64,000 nucleotides of DNA from Stomorhina lunata (Eukaryota > Arthropoda > Insecta > Diptera > Rhiniidae), in contig OW121741.1 in the NCBI GenBank assembly GCA_933228675.1, positions 117,836,069 to 117,900,068 of the forward strand. Reading direction: 5' to 3'. The translations under genes and the position numbers were made by a program. A model generated the notes under the pieces. It did no database searches. It was given only the letters and a program-made list of their open reading frames with translations, and had not been told where the DNA came from. Positions within the stretch are counted from its first letter, which is position 1. Every line of letters starts with the position of its first letter. This document shows, one piece after another, positions 14,047-27,770 of this stretch.

Positions 14047-14830
14047 TTTGCTAACACAAAAATGTTCACACGAAATATTTTTGCAATAATTCTAAACAAA
14101 ACAATAAACTTTAAATCCAAAATATTATTCATCTTTTAAAATTTGTTGTACAACTCTTTTTATGGTACAATAGAATTTGCATAACAATTTGTTTCACATT
14201 AATTAAGCCATTGCCATTTTTTTAACCCCGAAAAAAAATCATAATTACTAGTTTTAAATTCCAACTAAATGCAGATACTGATGACTATAAATTTAAATTA
14301 TTTCAAGTAAAAATGTAGCAGTATAAGGTAAAATAATGACCAAAAACTTCATACCGCAAATACAAATTTGCCAAAATTAACTTATACCGAGTGAGTATTA
14401 AGTAGAAAAATATTTCTAAAAAATTAAAACTTTTACGAGTATTTAAAAATTAATTGCGTTTTTTGTGCTCGTTTAACACTAAACTGATGATTTAAACAGA
14501 ATTTTACTCAACTGACAGACTGTGGCGGTGTTTTTTGAAAAAGTACAAAATGTGCACGAAAAATTTACAAACAGAGCATTTCAATAATGATTGAAGTTTT
14601 AGGAGGTAAGAGTATGATGATGATGATGATGATGAAACAAAGAAATATAAAATTAATTATTGGTTTAAAAACAATTACCAAAAATATTAACATAAAAAAT
14701 GCGAATTTAACCAGAAAACCTGAATAACTTGGATAGAGTTGAAATTTGTGAATTATTATGTGGTCAAATGAATAAGTGACACCAGATTAAAACAACTCAA
14801 ATCAAGTAAAAATGTTAGAATTTTGAAAGA
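14047..14830. other. AT-rich spacer with a short GAT microsatellite
   Basis: Non-repetitive AT-rich DNA. The only distinct item is a perfect run of about seven ATG/GAT triplets at 14612-14635. No gene was recognised. Confidence 0.6.
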
Positions 14831-15875
14831 ATTTATTTCGAAAATTAACTTTTGATAGAAATTTTTCGAAAATTTACTTTTTAAATGAAATTTTTTGAAA
14901 ATTTACTTTTTAGAGGAAATTTTTCAAAAATTGACATTAAGAGAAAATTTTTCGAAAATTGACTTTAGTTAGAAGTTTTTCGAATAATTACTATTTATAG
15001 GAAATTTTTCGAAAATTTACTATTTATAGCAGATTTTAAAAATCTATTATTTATATTAAATTTTTCGAAAATTTACTATTTATAGGAAATTTTTCAAAAA
15101 GTAACTGTTTTTACAACATTTTTCGAAAATTTACTATTAATAAGAAAATTTTTTTTTAAAGTTTACTTTGTTCTTTTTTTTCAAAATTTTCTATTTTTAG
15201 AAAATTTTTCAAAATTCTTAAAAAATGTATTATTTATAGGAAATTTTTCGCAAATTGACTATTTATAAAAAATTGTTCAAAAATTGAATATTTATAGGAA
15301 ATTTTTCAAAAATTGACTATTTATAGGAAATTTAAAAAATTAACTATTTATAGAAATTTTTCGAAAATTGACTATTTATAGGAATTTTTCGAAAATTTAC
15401 TATTTATAGGAAATTTTTCGAAAATTGACCATTTATAGGAAATTTTTCGAAAATTAACTATTTATAGAAATTTTTCGAAAATTGACTATTTATAGGAAAT
15501 TTTTCGAAAATTAACTATTTATAGAAAATTTTTCGAAAATTGACTATTTATAGAAAATTTTTCGAAAATTGACTATTTATAGGAAATTTTTCGAAAATTG
15601 AATCTTCATAGGAAATTCTTTAAAAATTACTGTTTAAAATTTTTTTTTCAAAATTGACTATTTATAGCAAATTTTTTGAAAATTGACTATTTATTTGAAG
15701 TTGATCAAAATTTTACTATTTACAGGAAAATTTTCGAAATTTTACTATTTATAAGATATTTTTACAATTTATAGGAAATTTTTTGAAAATTTTTTTAAAT
15801 TGACTATTTTTAGGAAATTTTTCGAAAATTGACTATTTGTAGGAAATTTTTGGAAAATTTACTATTTATAGTCTG
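14831..15875. repeat. 29-bp minisatellite block 5, diverged
   Basis: Degenerate array of the same 29-bp family (TATTTATAGGAAATTTTTCG core) with many indels. It is most regular at about 15290-15600 and ends at a clear boundary after 15870. Confidence 0.88.
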
Positions 15876-17385
15876 TAGAAACACCAAAAGTATCAATAAC
15901 TTCTCCTTAAAAGTTAAAACTAAATTAAAACTTTTTTCTTGAGTTTCAAAATATTTTGAACCCGGAAGTGAATTTCATGATTTTTGTATTTTTGCCTAGT
16001 TTATTAAATTGTCCTAACAAACTTCATAAATATGTATATCCTCTTCAGCAATGGCGGTAAAGGGAGAAAAAAGCTTTCAAAAGACACCGCACGATCATTA
16101 ACATTGAAAAGTAATAAGAACAAATACTTTACTGCCAAAACCTCGTCAATAATAATGAGCTCCCACTACTCCGCAAGTACCAGGAATTTTGAAACATCTC
16201 TAGAGATCATTTATACACAATTTAATTACTTTGTTGCATGGCTGGCTACGCAGACGAGAAAGAGCTAAAGCTGAAATGACCATGACAAAGACACGAAAAT
16301 AACACTGTGCTACAACAAAAATATGAAAGAGCATAAAAATTAAATTTCTAAAAGTCCAAAGAATGAAAAACTAATGCTAATACCTAAAGTAATGCAAAAC
16401 TTGTACTATTAAATCAAGTACTAATGATAATATTTTTGGTCGTTTTAGTACTTAGTCTGGGACTAGTACTAATATTAATACTTATTTCGGACATACTATG
16501 TACAAATTCTAGTACTGAATCTAATGCTAGAACCCATAATAATGCTAAGACATCTGGATATTATAACAAGTATTTAGTGCTAGTATCTAGTACTAGTACG
16601 AGTATTAGTATAGAATTAGTAGAATGCCTGTTTTAATACTAATACTCATACTAGTACTTATTCTAATACTGATACTAATATCGAGAAACAGAATTGCTAT
16701 ATGAGAATCCCTGAATAATTTTTGAGCAGCACAGTGTATTTATTATACACTCTGCTGTCGACTGAACTGCTGTCGTAATAATAATGATAATCCTTTTTCG
16801 GAATTGCAGAAGAACTGACCAGTCTCTTAATTTTTTCCATTTATTTTGTATCTTTCAAAAGTTTTTAAAAATTCATAATTTTTTTTTTTAAGATAAATTT
16901 AAGAAATCCGAAACACATTCACACTCAATGGAACATTTACTTAAACGTCAATGTCAAGGTGTGCGATTGCGATTTGGCTTCAACATTGTATGATTGTGTT
17001 TTTTTGTCCGGTTTGAGTTGTGTGTTGATTTTATTTCATTCTTATTGTTTTCCTTTTTATAGCACTTCATGCATGTTCGGTTTGGATTTAAGTACATGGC
17101 AATTTAAGATTTGTGTTTCAAAAAATTACTCGGAATCAATCTTGTTGCAAAGGTACACAATTTTTAAAGTGATTTTAATTTTTGCCGCCATCCAAAATTG
17201 AAAAGGCACACAATAAGATTTTAAAATCAAAATATGACAGAATTTCATTAATCTTTTGTATCGCGGGGGAGATAATTTGGCAAAAAAAATAAAGCAACCA
17301 AATATTCACAAACATAAAACTAAAATGTTTTAGTTCCGTATGGACAAAAGGTTTGAGGATATAAAAGAAACAAACTTGTTTGAGA
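15876..17385. other. Spacer holding a degenerate CTAGTACTAAT tract
   Basis: Mostly unremarkable AT-rich sequence. Within it, about 16360-16690 is a low-complexity tract built from permuted CTAGTACT, AATACTAAT and TAGTATTAG words, probably an old minisatellite. The open frames at 16032-16268, 16424-16636 and 16959-17201 are short, and the second lies inside the tract; none resembles a known protein. Confidence 0.55.
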
Positions 17386-20150
17386 GAAAAATTTTTATAA
17401 AGAAAAATTTTCTATAAAAAAATTATTCATCAAAAAATTTATAGAAAATTGTTCACAAATTGACTATTTATAGGAAATTTTTCGAAAATTTTACAAAAAT
17501 TGACTAATAACACGAAACTTTTCGAAAATCTACTATTAATAGGAAATTTTTCGAAAATTGATTATTTTTAGGATATTTTTCGAAAATTTAATATTTATAG
17601 GAAATTTGTCAAAAATTTACTATTTATAGGAAATTTTTCGAAAATTCACTATTTATAGGAAATTTTTGCAAAATTTACTATTTATATGAAATTTTTTTAA
17701 AATTTACTATTTATAGGAAATTTTTGGAAAATTTACTATTTATAGAAAATTTTTCGAAAATTTACTATTTATAGGAAATTTTTCGAAAATTTACTATTTA
17801 TAGAAAATTTTTTAAAATTTACTATTAATAGGAAATTTTTGGAAAATTTACAATTTATAGGAAATTTTTCGAAAATTTACAATTTATAGGAAATTTTTCG
17901 AAAATTGGCTATTTATAGAAAATTTTTCGAAAATTTTACAAAAATTGACTAAAAGCACGAAACTTTTCGAAAATCGACTATTAATAGGAAATTTTTCGAA
18001 AATTCACTATTTATAGGAAATTTTTTGAAAATTTAATATTTATAGGAAATTTTTCGAAAATTTACTATTTATAGGAAACTTTTCGAAAATTTACTATATA
18101 AAGGAAATTTTTCGAAAATTTCCTATTTATTGGAGATTTTTCGAAAACTTACTATTTATAGGAAAATTTTCGAAAATTTACTATTTATAGGAAACTTTTC
18201 GAAAATTTACTATATAAAGGAAATTTTTCGAAAATTTCCTATTTATTGGAAATTTTTCGAAAACTTACTATTTATAGGAAAATTTTCGAAAATTTATTAC
18301 TTATAGGAAACTTTTCGAAAATTTACTATTTATAGGAATTTTTCGAAAATTTACTATTTATAGGAAATTTTTCGAAAATTTACTATTTATAGGAAATTTT
18401 TTGCAAAATTTACTATTTATAGGAAATTTTTGCAAAATTTACTTTTCATTGGAAATTTTTCGAAAATTTACTATTTATAGGAAATTTTTAGAAAATTTAC
18501 TGAAATATTTGCTATAAATATTTCAAAAATTTATTATATATAGCAAATTTTTCAAAAATTGACTTATTATAAAAAAATTTCTATTTTTATAGGAAATTTA
18601 AAAAAAAATCCTATTTTTATAAATTTTTCAAAATATTTTCAAAAATATCCTATTCTTATTGAAAATTTTTCAAAAATTTCCTATTTTTATAGGAAATTTT
18701 TCAAAAATGTCCTATTTTTATAGGAAATTTTTCAAAAATTTCCTATTTTTATAGGAAATTTTTCAAAACTTTCCTGTTTTTATAGGAAATTTAAAAAAAA
18801 ATCTCCTTTTCAAAAATTTTCTATTTTTATAAATTTTTCAAAAATTTACTATTTATAGGAAATTTTTCAAAAATTTACTATTTATAGGAAATTTTTCAAA
18901 AATTTACTATTAATAGGAAATTTTTCAAAAATTTACTATTTATAGGAAATTTTTCAAAAATTTACTATTTATAGGAAATTTTTCAAAAATTTACTATTAA
19001 TAGGAAATTTTTCGAAAATTAACAATTTGTAGAAAATGTTTCGAAATTTGACTATTTATAGGAAATTTTTCAAAAATTTTCTATTTATACCAAATTTTTC
19101 GAAAATATACTATTTATAAAAAATTTTTCAAAAATTCAATATTTAAAGGAAATTTTTTCAAATTGGCAATTAATAGGAAACTTTTCGAAAAATGACTATG
19201 TAAAGGAAATTTTTCAAAAATTGACTATTTATAGCAAATTTTTCGAAAATTGACTATTTATAGAAAATTTTTCGAAAATTTACTATTTATAGAAAATTTT
19301 TCGAAAATTGAATATTTATAGGAAATTTTTCAAGAATTGACTATTTATAGGAAATGTTTCGAAAATTGACTATTTATAGGAAATTTTTCGAAAATTTACT
19401 ATTTAAAGGAAATTTTTCGAAATTTGACTATAAAAAAAATTCCTATTTTTATATTAAATTTTTAAAAAAAAAATCCTATTTTTATAGAAAATTTTTCAAA
19501 AAAATTCCGATCTTTATAGGAAATTTTTCAAAAAAAAAATTCCTATTATTATAGGAAATTTTTTCAAAAAATTCGTGTTTTTATAGGAAATTTTTAAAAA
19601 ATTTCCTATTTTTATAGTTAATTCTTCAAAAATTTCCTATTTTTATAGGTAATTCTTCAAAAATTTACTATTTTTATAGGTAATTCTTCAAAAATTTACT
19701 ATTTTTATAGGAAATTTTCAAACATTTATAATTTGTATAGAAATTTTTTAAAAATTTACTATTTTTATAGAGAATTTTTCAAAAATTTGCTATTTGTTGA
19801 TACGAAATTTTTCAAAAATATACTAGTTTTGCAGGAAATATTTCAAAAATTTTCTATTTTTGTACGAAATTTTTAAAAAAAATTTTACTTTTATGGAAAA
19901 TTTTAAAAAACTTTACTGTCCTTATTGGAAATTTTTTAAAAATTTCCTGTTTTAAGAAGATTTTTTTCAAAACTTTTCTATTTTTATTGGAAAATTTTCA
20001 AAAATTTTCAAAAATTTCCTATTTTTGTAGGAAATTTTTCAAAAATTTACTATTTATAGGAAATATTTTTTTTTATTTCGAAAGTTAGCTTTTTTATAAA
20101 ATTTTCTATTTATTTTAATTTTTTGGTAAAATTTACTATTTGTAAATAAA
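17386..20150. repeat. 29/31-bp minisatellite block 6
   Basis: Long mixed array. The 29-bp TATTTATAGG / TTTTTCGAAAATT form dominates at 17450-18500 and 18840-19420. The 31-bp CTATTTTTATAGG / TTTTTCAAAAATT form appears at 18560-18830 and 19430-20060. A segment at about 18040-18170 recurs at about 18170-18300. The switch between monomer types within one block shows that the two forms are related. Confidence 0.92.
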
Positions 20151-21790
20151 TAGCTAAATATTTATTTTAATTACATTTGAAATATTTGTAAATTCCCCGA
20201 AGACATATCAAAAAATATGTAAATTTAAATAGATTTAATTTGAATTATTTAAACAAAATATGACTACACAAACACAACTGTACTTTTGAAAATTATGACA
20301 TGAAGAAATAAAGATGAATTATGATATAAAAATTAAAATAAATTTTAATATTATCTTATTCCCTTGACTATAGTTAGTAGTTATTAAAAATAGTCAAAAA
20401 TTTAACATATGAAAAAACTATGTAATTTTTTTAAACAAAATCTTTGATTATTTTTGTTACTGCCAAAAAAATAGATAAATAAAATTAAATTTATTCAAAT
20501 AAGTAGTTTTGTTCTTTTTTTCTTTCTTTACAATTTGATACGAAAAATATACATACAATAGATGAACAGATTTAATAACAAAAAAAAAAAAAACAACAAC
20601 AATAACAAAAAAAGTATTGAAATATATTATTATTGATTTAAAATTGTATTCATGTATATTTTACTCTGAATTTAAGCTGTAATACTCGTATCTACATACA
20701 AAACGACAACAAAACAGCTCTTACTGAAATGGACGGACAAAGTAAAAGACAGATACAATTTTTTTGGTTATAATCTCAGTTGTGTTGTATTTTATAGTAG
20801 ATATTTTACATTTAGGAAGTGGTAAATGATAACTTAAGGAGGGGGTAAGAGTTATTGAGCTGCTTTGCCAGCAGCTTCGAACAGACAGACATCGATTTAG
20901 TTACAGTAACGATATGTAATTGTTACTACCCAGGGAACCAAAATTGAGGGCATATAAAAAGGTTTTTGTGTTTAATTGTTAGTTGATAAATTGCTCTTAT
21001 ATTATATATCTAACGAATTATCTTGTCAGACCATTAATATCAGTAATATCGTTCTGATGTTGATACTTCCGAAAAAAAGTAACCGTTAACCATTGACCGA
21101 TTTGACCTGATCTGATAAAGAGCTTATTATATACAGTTTTGAACGAAGATTTTTGCAAAATTTTGCCTATTGCTCTTTGAATGGCAAACAGCTGCTTGTT
21201 CAGTATCTAACAAAATTTTGATAAGATATAGAATGCAAAATGTTTTTGCCCAATTCGGTCCGTATTGTTTTTTTGTTTTACATATTTAAATGTAGCTATA
21301 ATTGTATAGAGATCCGCATATACGCACATTCTTAATTGCTCGAACACTTGGCAATACAAAGCTTGTATTGTCTAAAACAAGAAGCGGGAAACTACGACTA
21401 CAATAGATATTTAGTATCTCTATATATGTAAAATAGACCGTCATTCAAATAATGTAAATCCTTATTTTTAAAAAACTAATACATATAAGCAAAGTGTAAA
21501 TAAATTGTGTTATTGGAATCCGTATATTAGAAATCAATTAATAGTTTTATAAGTTTTGTTGTTGGTAGTTTAGATACATCCAATTTAATTTCTTTGATTT
21601 CTGAGACGGTCTTATATACATTCATATATACCAGCCATTAAAATTAAGAATTACTACAATATAAGTAATATTACGCATTCATTTACAATAGAAAGAAAGT
21701 ATTGTCACCAAGAAAATAATAAATTTTTGAGAAAGTGGCCAGATTTTTGAAATCAAAACCAGAAATTCAAAAATTTTCAAATCATTTTTT
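20151..21790. other. AT-rich spacer with no recognisable gene
   Basis: AT-rich, non-repetitive sequence with an A run at about 20580 followed by CAACAACAATAAC. The patch 20820-21130 is less AT-rich and contains an inverted pair AGCTGC/GCAGCT at about 20859-20877. No open frame, RNA gene or transposon terminus could be supported. Confidence 0.55.
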
Positions 21791-23704
21791 ACATTTATAG
21801 GGAATTTTACAAAAACGTACCATTTGTAAGAAATTTTTAAAAAATTTATCATTCAGAGGAAATTTTTCGAAAATTGACTATTTATAGAAAATTTTTCAAA
21901 AACTGACTTTAAATAGGAAAGTTTTCAAAAATTGACTATGAATAGGAAATTTTTCCAAAATATACCATTTATTGGAAATTTTTCAAAAAATTGAGGAATT
22001 TTTTCGAATATTGACTATTAATAGGAAATTTTTCGAAAATTGACTATTTATAGAAAATTTTTCCCAAATTGACTGTTTATAGGAAATTTTTCGAAAATTG
22101 ACTATTTATAAGAAATTTTTCAAAAGTTGAATGGTTTATAGGAAAATTTTTCAAAAATTTACTTTTTATAGTAAATTTTTAAAAATTTAGTTTTTATAGG
22201 AAATTTTTTAAAAAATTGACAATTTAAAGGAAATTTTTTCAAAAATTGACTTTTTGTAGGAAATTTTTTCAAAAATTGACTTTTTATAGGAAATTTTTCA
22301 AAAATTGACTATTTTTAGAAAATATTCATAAATTGACTATTTATAGGAAATTTTTCAAAAATTGACTATTTATCGGAAATTTTTCAAAAATTGACTATTT
22401 ATAGGAAATTTTTCAAAAATTGACTATTTATAGGAAATTTTTCATAAATTGACTATTTATAGGAAATTTTTCAAAAAATTGACTATTTATAGGAAATTTT
22501 TCAAAATTGACTATTTATGGGAAATTTTTCAAAAATTGAATATTTATAGGAAATTTTTCAAAAATTGACTATTTATAGGAAATTTTTCAAAAATTGACTA
22601 TTTATAGGAAATTTTTCAAAAATTGACTATTTATAGGAAATTTTTCAAAAATTGACTATTTATAGGAAATTTTTCAAAAATTGACTATTTATAGGAAATT
22701 TTTCAAAAATTGACAATTTATAGGAAATTTTTCAAAAATTGACTATTTATAGGAAATTTTTCAAAAATTGACTATTTATAGGAAATTTTTCGGAAATTGA
22801 CAATTTAAAGGAAAATTTTCAAAAATTGACTCTTTATAGGAAATTTTTCAAAAATTGACTATTTATAGGAAATTTTCAAAAATTGACTATTTATAGGAAA
22901 TTTTTCATAAAATTGACTATTTATAGGAAATTTTTCAAAAAATTGACTATTTATAGGAAATTTTTCAAAAATTGACTATTTATGGGAAATTTTTCAAAAA
23001 TTGAATATTTATAGGAAATTTTTCAAAAATTGACTATTTATAGGAAATTTTTCAAAAATTGACTATTTATAGGAAATTTTTCAAAAATTGACTATTTATA
23101 GGAAATTTTTCAAAAATTGACTATTTATAGGGAAATTTTTCAAAAATTGACTATTTATAGGAAATTTTTCAAAAATTGACAATTTATAGGAAATTTTTCA
23201 AAAATTGACTATTTATAGGAAATTTTTCAAAAATTGACTATTTATAGGAAATTTTTCGGAAATTGACAATTTAAAGGAAAATTTTCAAAAATTGACTCTT
23301 TATAGGAAATTTTTCAAAAATTGACTATTTATAGGAAATTTTTCAAAAAATTGACTATTTATAGGAAATTTTTCGGAAATTGACAATTTAAAGGAAAATT
23401 TTCAAAAATTGACTCTTTATAGGAAATTTTTTAAAAATTTACTATTTATAGGAAATTTTTAAAAAATTTGCTATTTATAGGAAATTTTCCAAAAATTTAC
23501 TATTTATGGGAAATTTTCCAAAAATTGACTATTTATAGGAAATTTTCCAAAAATTCACTATTTATAGGAAATTTTCCAAAAATTCACTATTCATAGAAAA
23601 TTTTTGAAAAATTGACTATTTACAGGAAATTTTTTAAAAATTGACTATTTATAGAAAATTTTTGAAAAATTGACTATTTATAGGAAATTTTTGCAAAGTT
23701 TACC
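21791..23704. repeat. 29-bp minisatellite block 7 with higher-order repeat
   Basis: About 65 copies of a 29-bp unit like block 4 but with TTTTTCAAAAATT instead of TTTTTCGAAAATT. Marker variants (TATTTATGGG at 22511 and 22976; TTTTTCGGAAATTGACAA at 22787, 23253 and 23370) recur about 465 bp apart, equal to 16 units, and once 117 bp apart, equal to four units. This is a higher-order structure made by unequal exchange. Confidence 0.94.
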
Positions 23705-24378
23705 ATTATCTTTAGTAAGGTCCCACTATATCCCTCTTTTGGTGCCAATAAATTAATGATATACAAAAATCAAATATAATACCAAATTTACCCACTGTTC
23801 TTCTATAACAATTCCCCAACTGTGCCTTAAACTTGTAATAGATATAATAGATATGTATATTATATCCATTTATATAACTCTAAGATACAAAGATACTATG
23901 GTAATAAATATGTATGTTTAAGACAATTTATTTAACTTTGCATATCTGACTTTTGAACTTTTGTTTTTCAGGCTTCTATAACCAAAAATTTTCCTTAATA
24001 TTACTTTTTATATGAAGTTTTTTTTTTCACAATTTTTTTTTCATTTCTTTCTTTAATTTAATTTTTATCACTTCTCTTTGATTTTTCTTGATAGTAGTAT
24101 CATTATTGTCTTTTTCTTTTCTGTTATTTTCTACATTTTTTATTTTCTTTCAAATATTTTAAAAATTTAAGGGCTTTTACTGTTTTAAGTTGAATGAATC
24201 AGAAATTAAATAATTTATTGATTTTTGGTAGTTTTTGGTTAACAGACAATTAATCTTCCATGGGATTAAGGTTTAATTTCAACATAAAGATTTGAAATGA
24301 ATATATTTGTCACTTGTTTAAGTTACAAGTTAATAAGAGAATTAAGTCTTTATTTATATAAAATAGTATTTCCGGAGT
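23705..24378. other. AT-rich spacer before the assembly gap
   Basis: T-rich, non-repetitive sequence with no supported feature. It ends at the run of N. Confidence 0.6.
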
Positions 24379-24578
24379 NNNNNNNNNNNNNNNNNNNNNN
24401 NNNNNNNNNNNNNNNNNNNNNNNNNNNNNNNNNNNNNNNNNNNNNNNNNNNNNNNNNNNNNNNNNNNNNNNNNNNNNNNNNNNNNNNNNNNNNNNNNNNN
24501 NNNNNNNNNNNNNNNNNNNNNNNNNNNNNNNNNNNNNNNNNNNNNNNNNNNNNNNNNNNNNNNNNNNNNNNNNNNNNN
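24379..24578. other. Assembly gap of 200 N
   Basis: Exactly 200 unresolved bases. The open frames that appear to cross it are artefacts of translating N. Confidence 1.
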
Positions 24579-25096
24579 ATTTGTAGTTGCCACGCCTTCT
24601 TATTTTATATATGGGCGAATCCTGCGTGACGAACGATACATTTGTACGGATTTTGTTGTACTTAAATATATCCCATTATAGTTCTATACTAGATATCTTC
24701 GCACAGATTTTAGAGAATATTAGCCCATCAATTGTGCTATCGAATGGCATTTTTTAATTTACATACATTTTTTGGATGAAAAAGACATTCCCTTTTAAAG
24801 TGCTGTGATGGACGCTAAAAAAATGGAAGTGACTTTTGTTCAACACGTGTTTCTGTAATATTAATAAAAAAAATTGGAAATACATTAAACATAGAGGAAA
24901 CTCAGAGGATTACAAAACAGCTTTTGTAGAATGTTTTAAAGTTTCAACAAGAATCCAAAAATGAACTGTTGCGGACGCTACGTGAATGACGATACAGTTT
25001 TTACTTGAATGTTTTTAGCTAGGAAAAAAAATCATATTTCATATATTTTTAAAAATTCGTAAATCAGTGAAAATAATGATTTTATTTGTTACCGAA
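24579..25096 (+). repeat. GTGACGGACGCT-box repeat, copy 1 left part
   Basis: This stretch aligns along most of its length with the reverse complement of about 45785-46115. Shared words include CAACACGTGTTTCTGTAAT and CCCTTTTAAAGTGCTGTGA. It carries degenerate GTGACGGACGCTAC boxes at about 24626, 24799 and 24970. No coding potential was recognised. The left end is lost in the gap. Confidence 0.75.
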
Positions 25097-25302
25097 TTTT
25101 ATCTCCTTGCTTTTCATGTTTGCGGTTAAAATGCGATTTTTGGGCACAATTTAATATTTCACAAAACTGATACATACAAATATTTATTAAAAGTTTTACA
25201 CTTTTTACATCATATTTTTCTTTAAAAGAATGCTGCGGCTAGCTGTTAGAGTGTCCCAAAAAACAAATTTTAAAAGTATCATATTTGCCCCACTGTATAT
25301 TT

Positions 25303-27105
25303 TTTATACCCACCATCAAAAAGAATGGGGGGTATATTGAGATTGTCATTCCGTTTGTAATTTCCTTAATATTGGCTCAAAAACCAAAAACGATATATAT
25401 TCTGAATCCTTATGAAGTTCTAAGACGATTGAGCGATGTCCGTCTGTCTGTCCGTATGGCTGTCTGTCTGTTGAAATCACGATAACGCCTAAACGAAAGG
25501 AGCTAGCTCACTGAAACTTAGTAAAAATATTCTTCATCTCTGAGAAAATTTTGGTATTGAAATCGGGCAAAATCGGTTCACATTTGACCATAGCTCCCAT
25601 ATAACCTCGTCTAGACTAATCGCTTATTTGTTAATAAATGACAAATTATAGCAGCTATGATGATAAAATTTGGTATATAGAAGCCATAGGCAGCGTGTAA
25701 AATTTCATCAAAATCGGTTAACATTTTGCCATAGCTCCCATACAAAAAACTTACGAAAACAGCCTAAATTTCACCTAAAATACACTTAAATGCCAATAAA
25801 TTTAAAAGTATAACAGATATAACCACTAAATTTGGCACAAGAAAGTCTTATATAAATGCCAGCCAGTGTGCAAAATTTTGTCGCCATCGGTCACCATTTG
25901 ACCTAGCTCCCATATAAAAAACTTACGAAAACACAAAAATTCAAAAAGAAAAGCGGATTTATGTCCGTCTGTCCGTCAGATAAAATCGTGATAGCTCCTT
26001 AACTACAAAAGCTAGTAAGACTAAATTAAGCACAAGGAAGTCTTAGGTCAATGTCAGCCAGTGTGCAAAATTTTGTCACAATCGGTTACCATTTCACCAT
26101 AGCTCCCATATAAAAAACTTATGGAAACACAAAAATACATAAAGATAAGATTGTTTATGTCCGTCTGTCCGTCAGATAAAAGCACGATAGCGCCTTAACG
26201 AAAAGAGCTAGAGGGACAAAATTTTACAAACGTATTTTGGATGTCTTGAAAAAGATGTGTGTTGAAAATGGACAAAATCGGTTCAAATTTAGTTAGAGCT
26301 CCCATATAACCCCGCCCCGGGAAACACATTAATGCTGATAAATTGAATACAATTGTAATAGCTATGACGATTAAATTTAAAATAGGGAAGTTTTATGCAA
26401 TTTTTGATCAGTTTATCAAATTTTATAGGAATCAGTTTATATTTGACTTTAGCTTTCATGTAAAAAACACTCACGGAAACCAAAAATTTTAGCAAACTCC
26501 AGTTAAAAGCTATTAAATTAGAAACTATGATAGCTATGGCCACTAAATTTTGCAAGAATAGCTCTATATATATACCAGCCAGTGTCTTACAATCGGTCAA
26601 CATTTGGCTATAATTCTTATATATATAACATCCCCTTTTTATATCTACAATCAAAAAGATTTGGAGATACATTCATAGATACCTATAAAATTAGATAGGC
26701 ATCAATCAATGTTCAGCCCAGACTTTATATATAATGAATGCATTAGGAACTCCTAACGAAATATATGGACCTGCTGTATTACTATTAACGTGTTTAGCCT
26801 AACTACATATTATTTAAGCACAACGAGAAGTATTTAACAACTTATTAATGTAAAACTATACCCGGTTATGAGACCGAATTTTGACCAAAGTAAATACTGG
26901 GGAAACCACTTAAATATTTTTAAATGTTGAACTATAAAGCTACGGCAACCGAATTTAGTCCAAAGGTTTTACCAACAATGCCAAGCGATTTTTTAAGTTT
27001 TGGTCCAGATTTTGAATTAGCTGCACCCTGTTTCTGAATTTAACACAACTTGATGGTGGGTATATAAGATTCGGCACAGCCGAATATAACACTCTTACTT
27101 GTTAA
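25303..27105 (+). mobile_element. DINE-1/INE-1-like nonautonomous element, copy D1
   Basis: A 1.8-kb repeat. It starts with TATACCCACCATCAA followed by a short hairpin to GGGGGGTAT, and ends with the inverted partner TTGATGGTGGGTATA, then GATTCGGCACAGCCGAATAT (itself a hairpin) and CTTACTTGTT. Inside are a GTCCGTCTGTCTGTCCGT tract at about 25438 and several diverged internal repeats carrying GCTCCCATATAAAAAACTTA. The T-rich 5' flank, subterminal inverted repeats, CCGTCTGTC tract, 3' hairpin and lack of a clear target duplication fit the DINE-1/INE-1 (Helentron-associated) elements of flies. The name is inferred from remembered family structure. It has no coding capacity. Confidence 0.78.
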
Positions 27106-27207
27106 CACCTAATATCTTAAATTTAATCTGTGGATATAGACAGTGTTATTGCTTTATGAATACGACAGACATGTGTTCGTAAATTTTGTATTTAATAAAT
27201 ATAATTT

Positions 27208-27770
27208 TGTAAAAAATATATACTGTGACGGACGCTAGACACCTTCCTATACATATTATTCTGTAAAATGCTATATAAACATCTACATATTTTTAGGATA
27301 ATTTAAAGCATACTATAAGTTCTTTTACAAACCAAGTTCAATTGGAGAAAAAAGAAAAATTGCACTAGTAAAATTAAAAAAAAACTTTATTTCTGTGACG
27401 GACGTTACATACTGTGAGCCCTTTTGTAATTGACGTTATTTATATCAATTCAATTACTTTTGATTGAAGTGATAAATAAAATTAAGCAGACTTTGAGTCC
27501 TTACTAAAACTTGATACCTAAATGGATGTTTTTGCGATTTTTATGAAATTTAAAAAACCTATTATTTTAAAAAATGTATAAAAATTCGTGATGGGTGCAA
27601 ATAAAGACCTGCCATTCACGAAGAGAGCAATCAAAAATTGTATCCATTATATATTCTTAAGGATCAATATATGATTAATTTTTCTAAAAATTCAGTAATG
27701 GAATGAGTATTTAGCCTGATTATTTGATAATGTAATGTACAGCTAAAAAAGATTGGGTAACACTAGTCTT
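27208..27770 (+). repeat. GTGACGGACGCT-box repeat, copy 1 right part
   Basis: Continues the family seen at 24579-25096. From about 27288 it aligns with the reverse complement of 45395-45770, including AATTGCACTAGTAAAATTAA and the CAATTTTTGATTGC equivalent. Boxes GTGACGGACGCTAG and GTGACGGACGTTAC lie at about 27228 and 27394. Between this part and the left part lies the DINE-like element with about 200 bp of unassigned sequence on each side. Confidence 0.72.

Noticed and set aside
24297..24629. Open frames spanning the gap
   Set aside because: Most of the residues are translated N.
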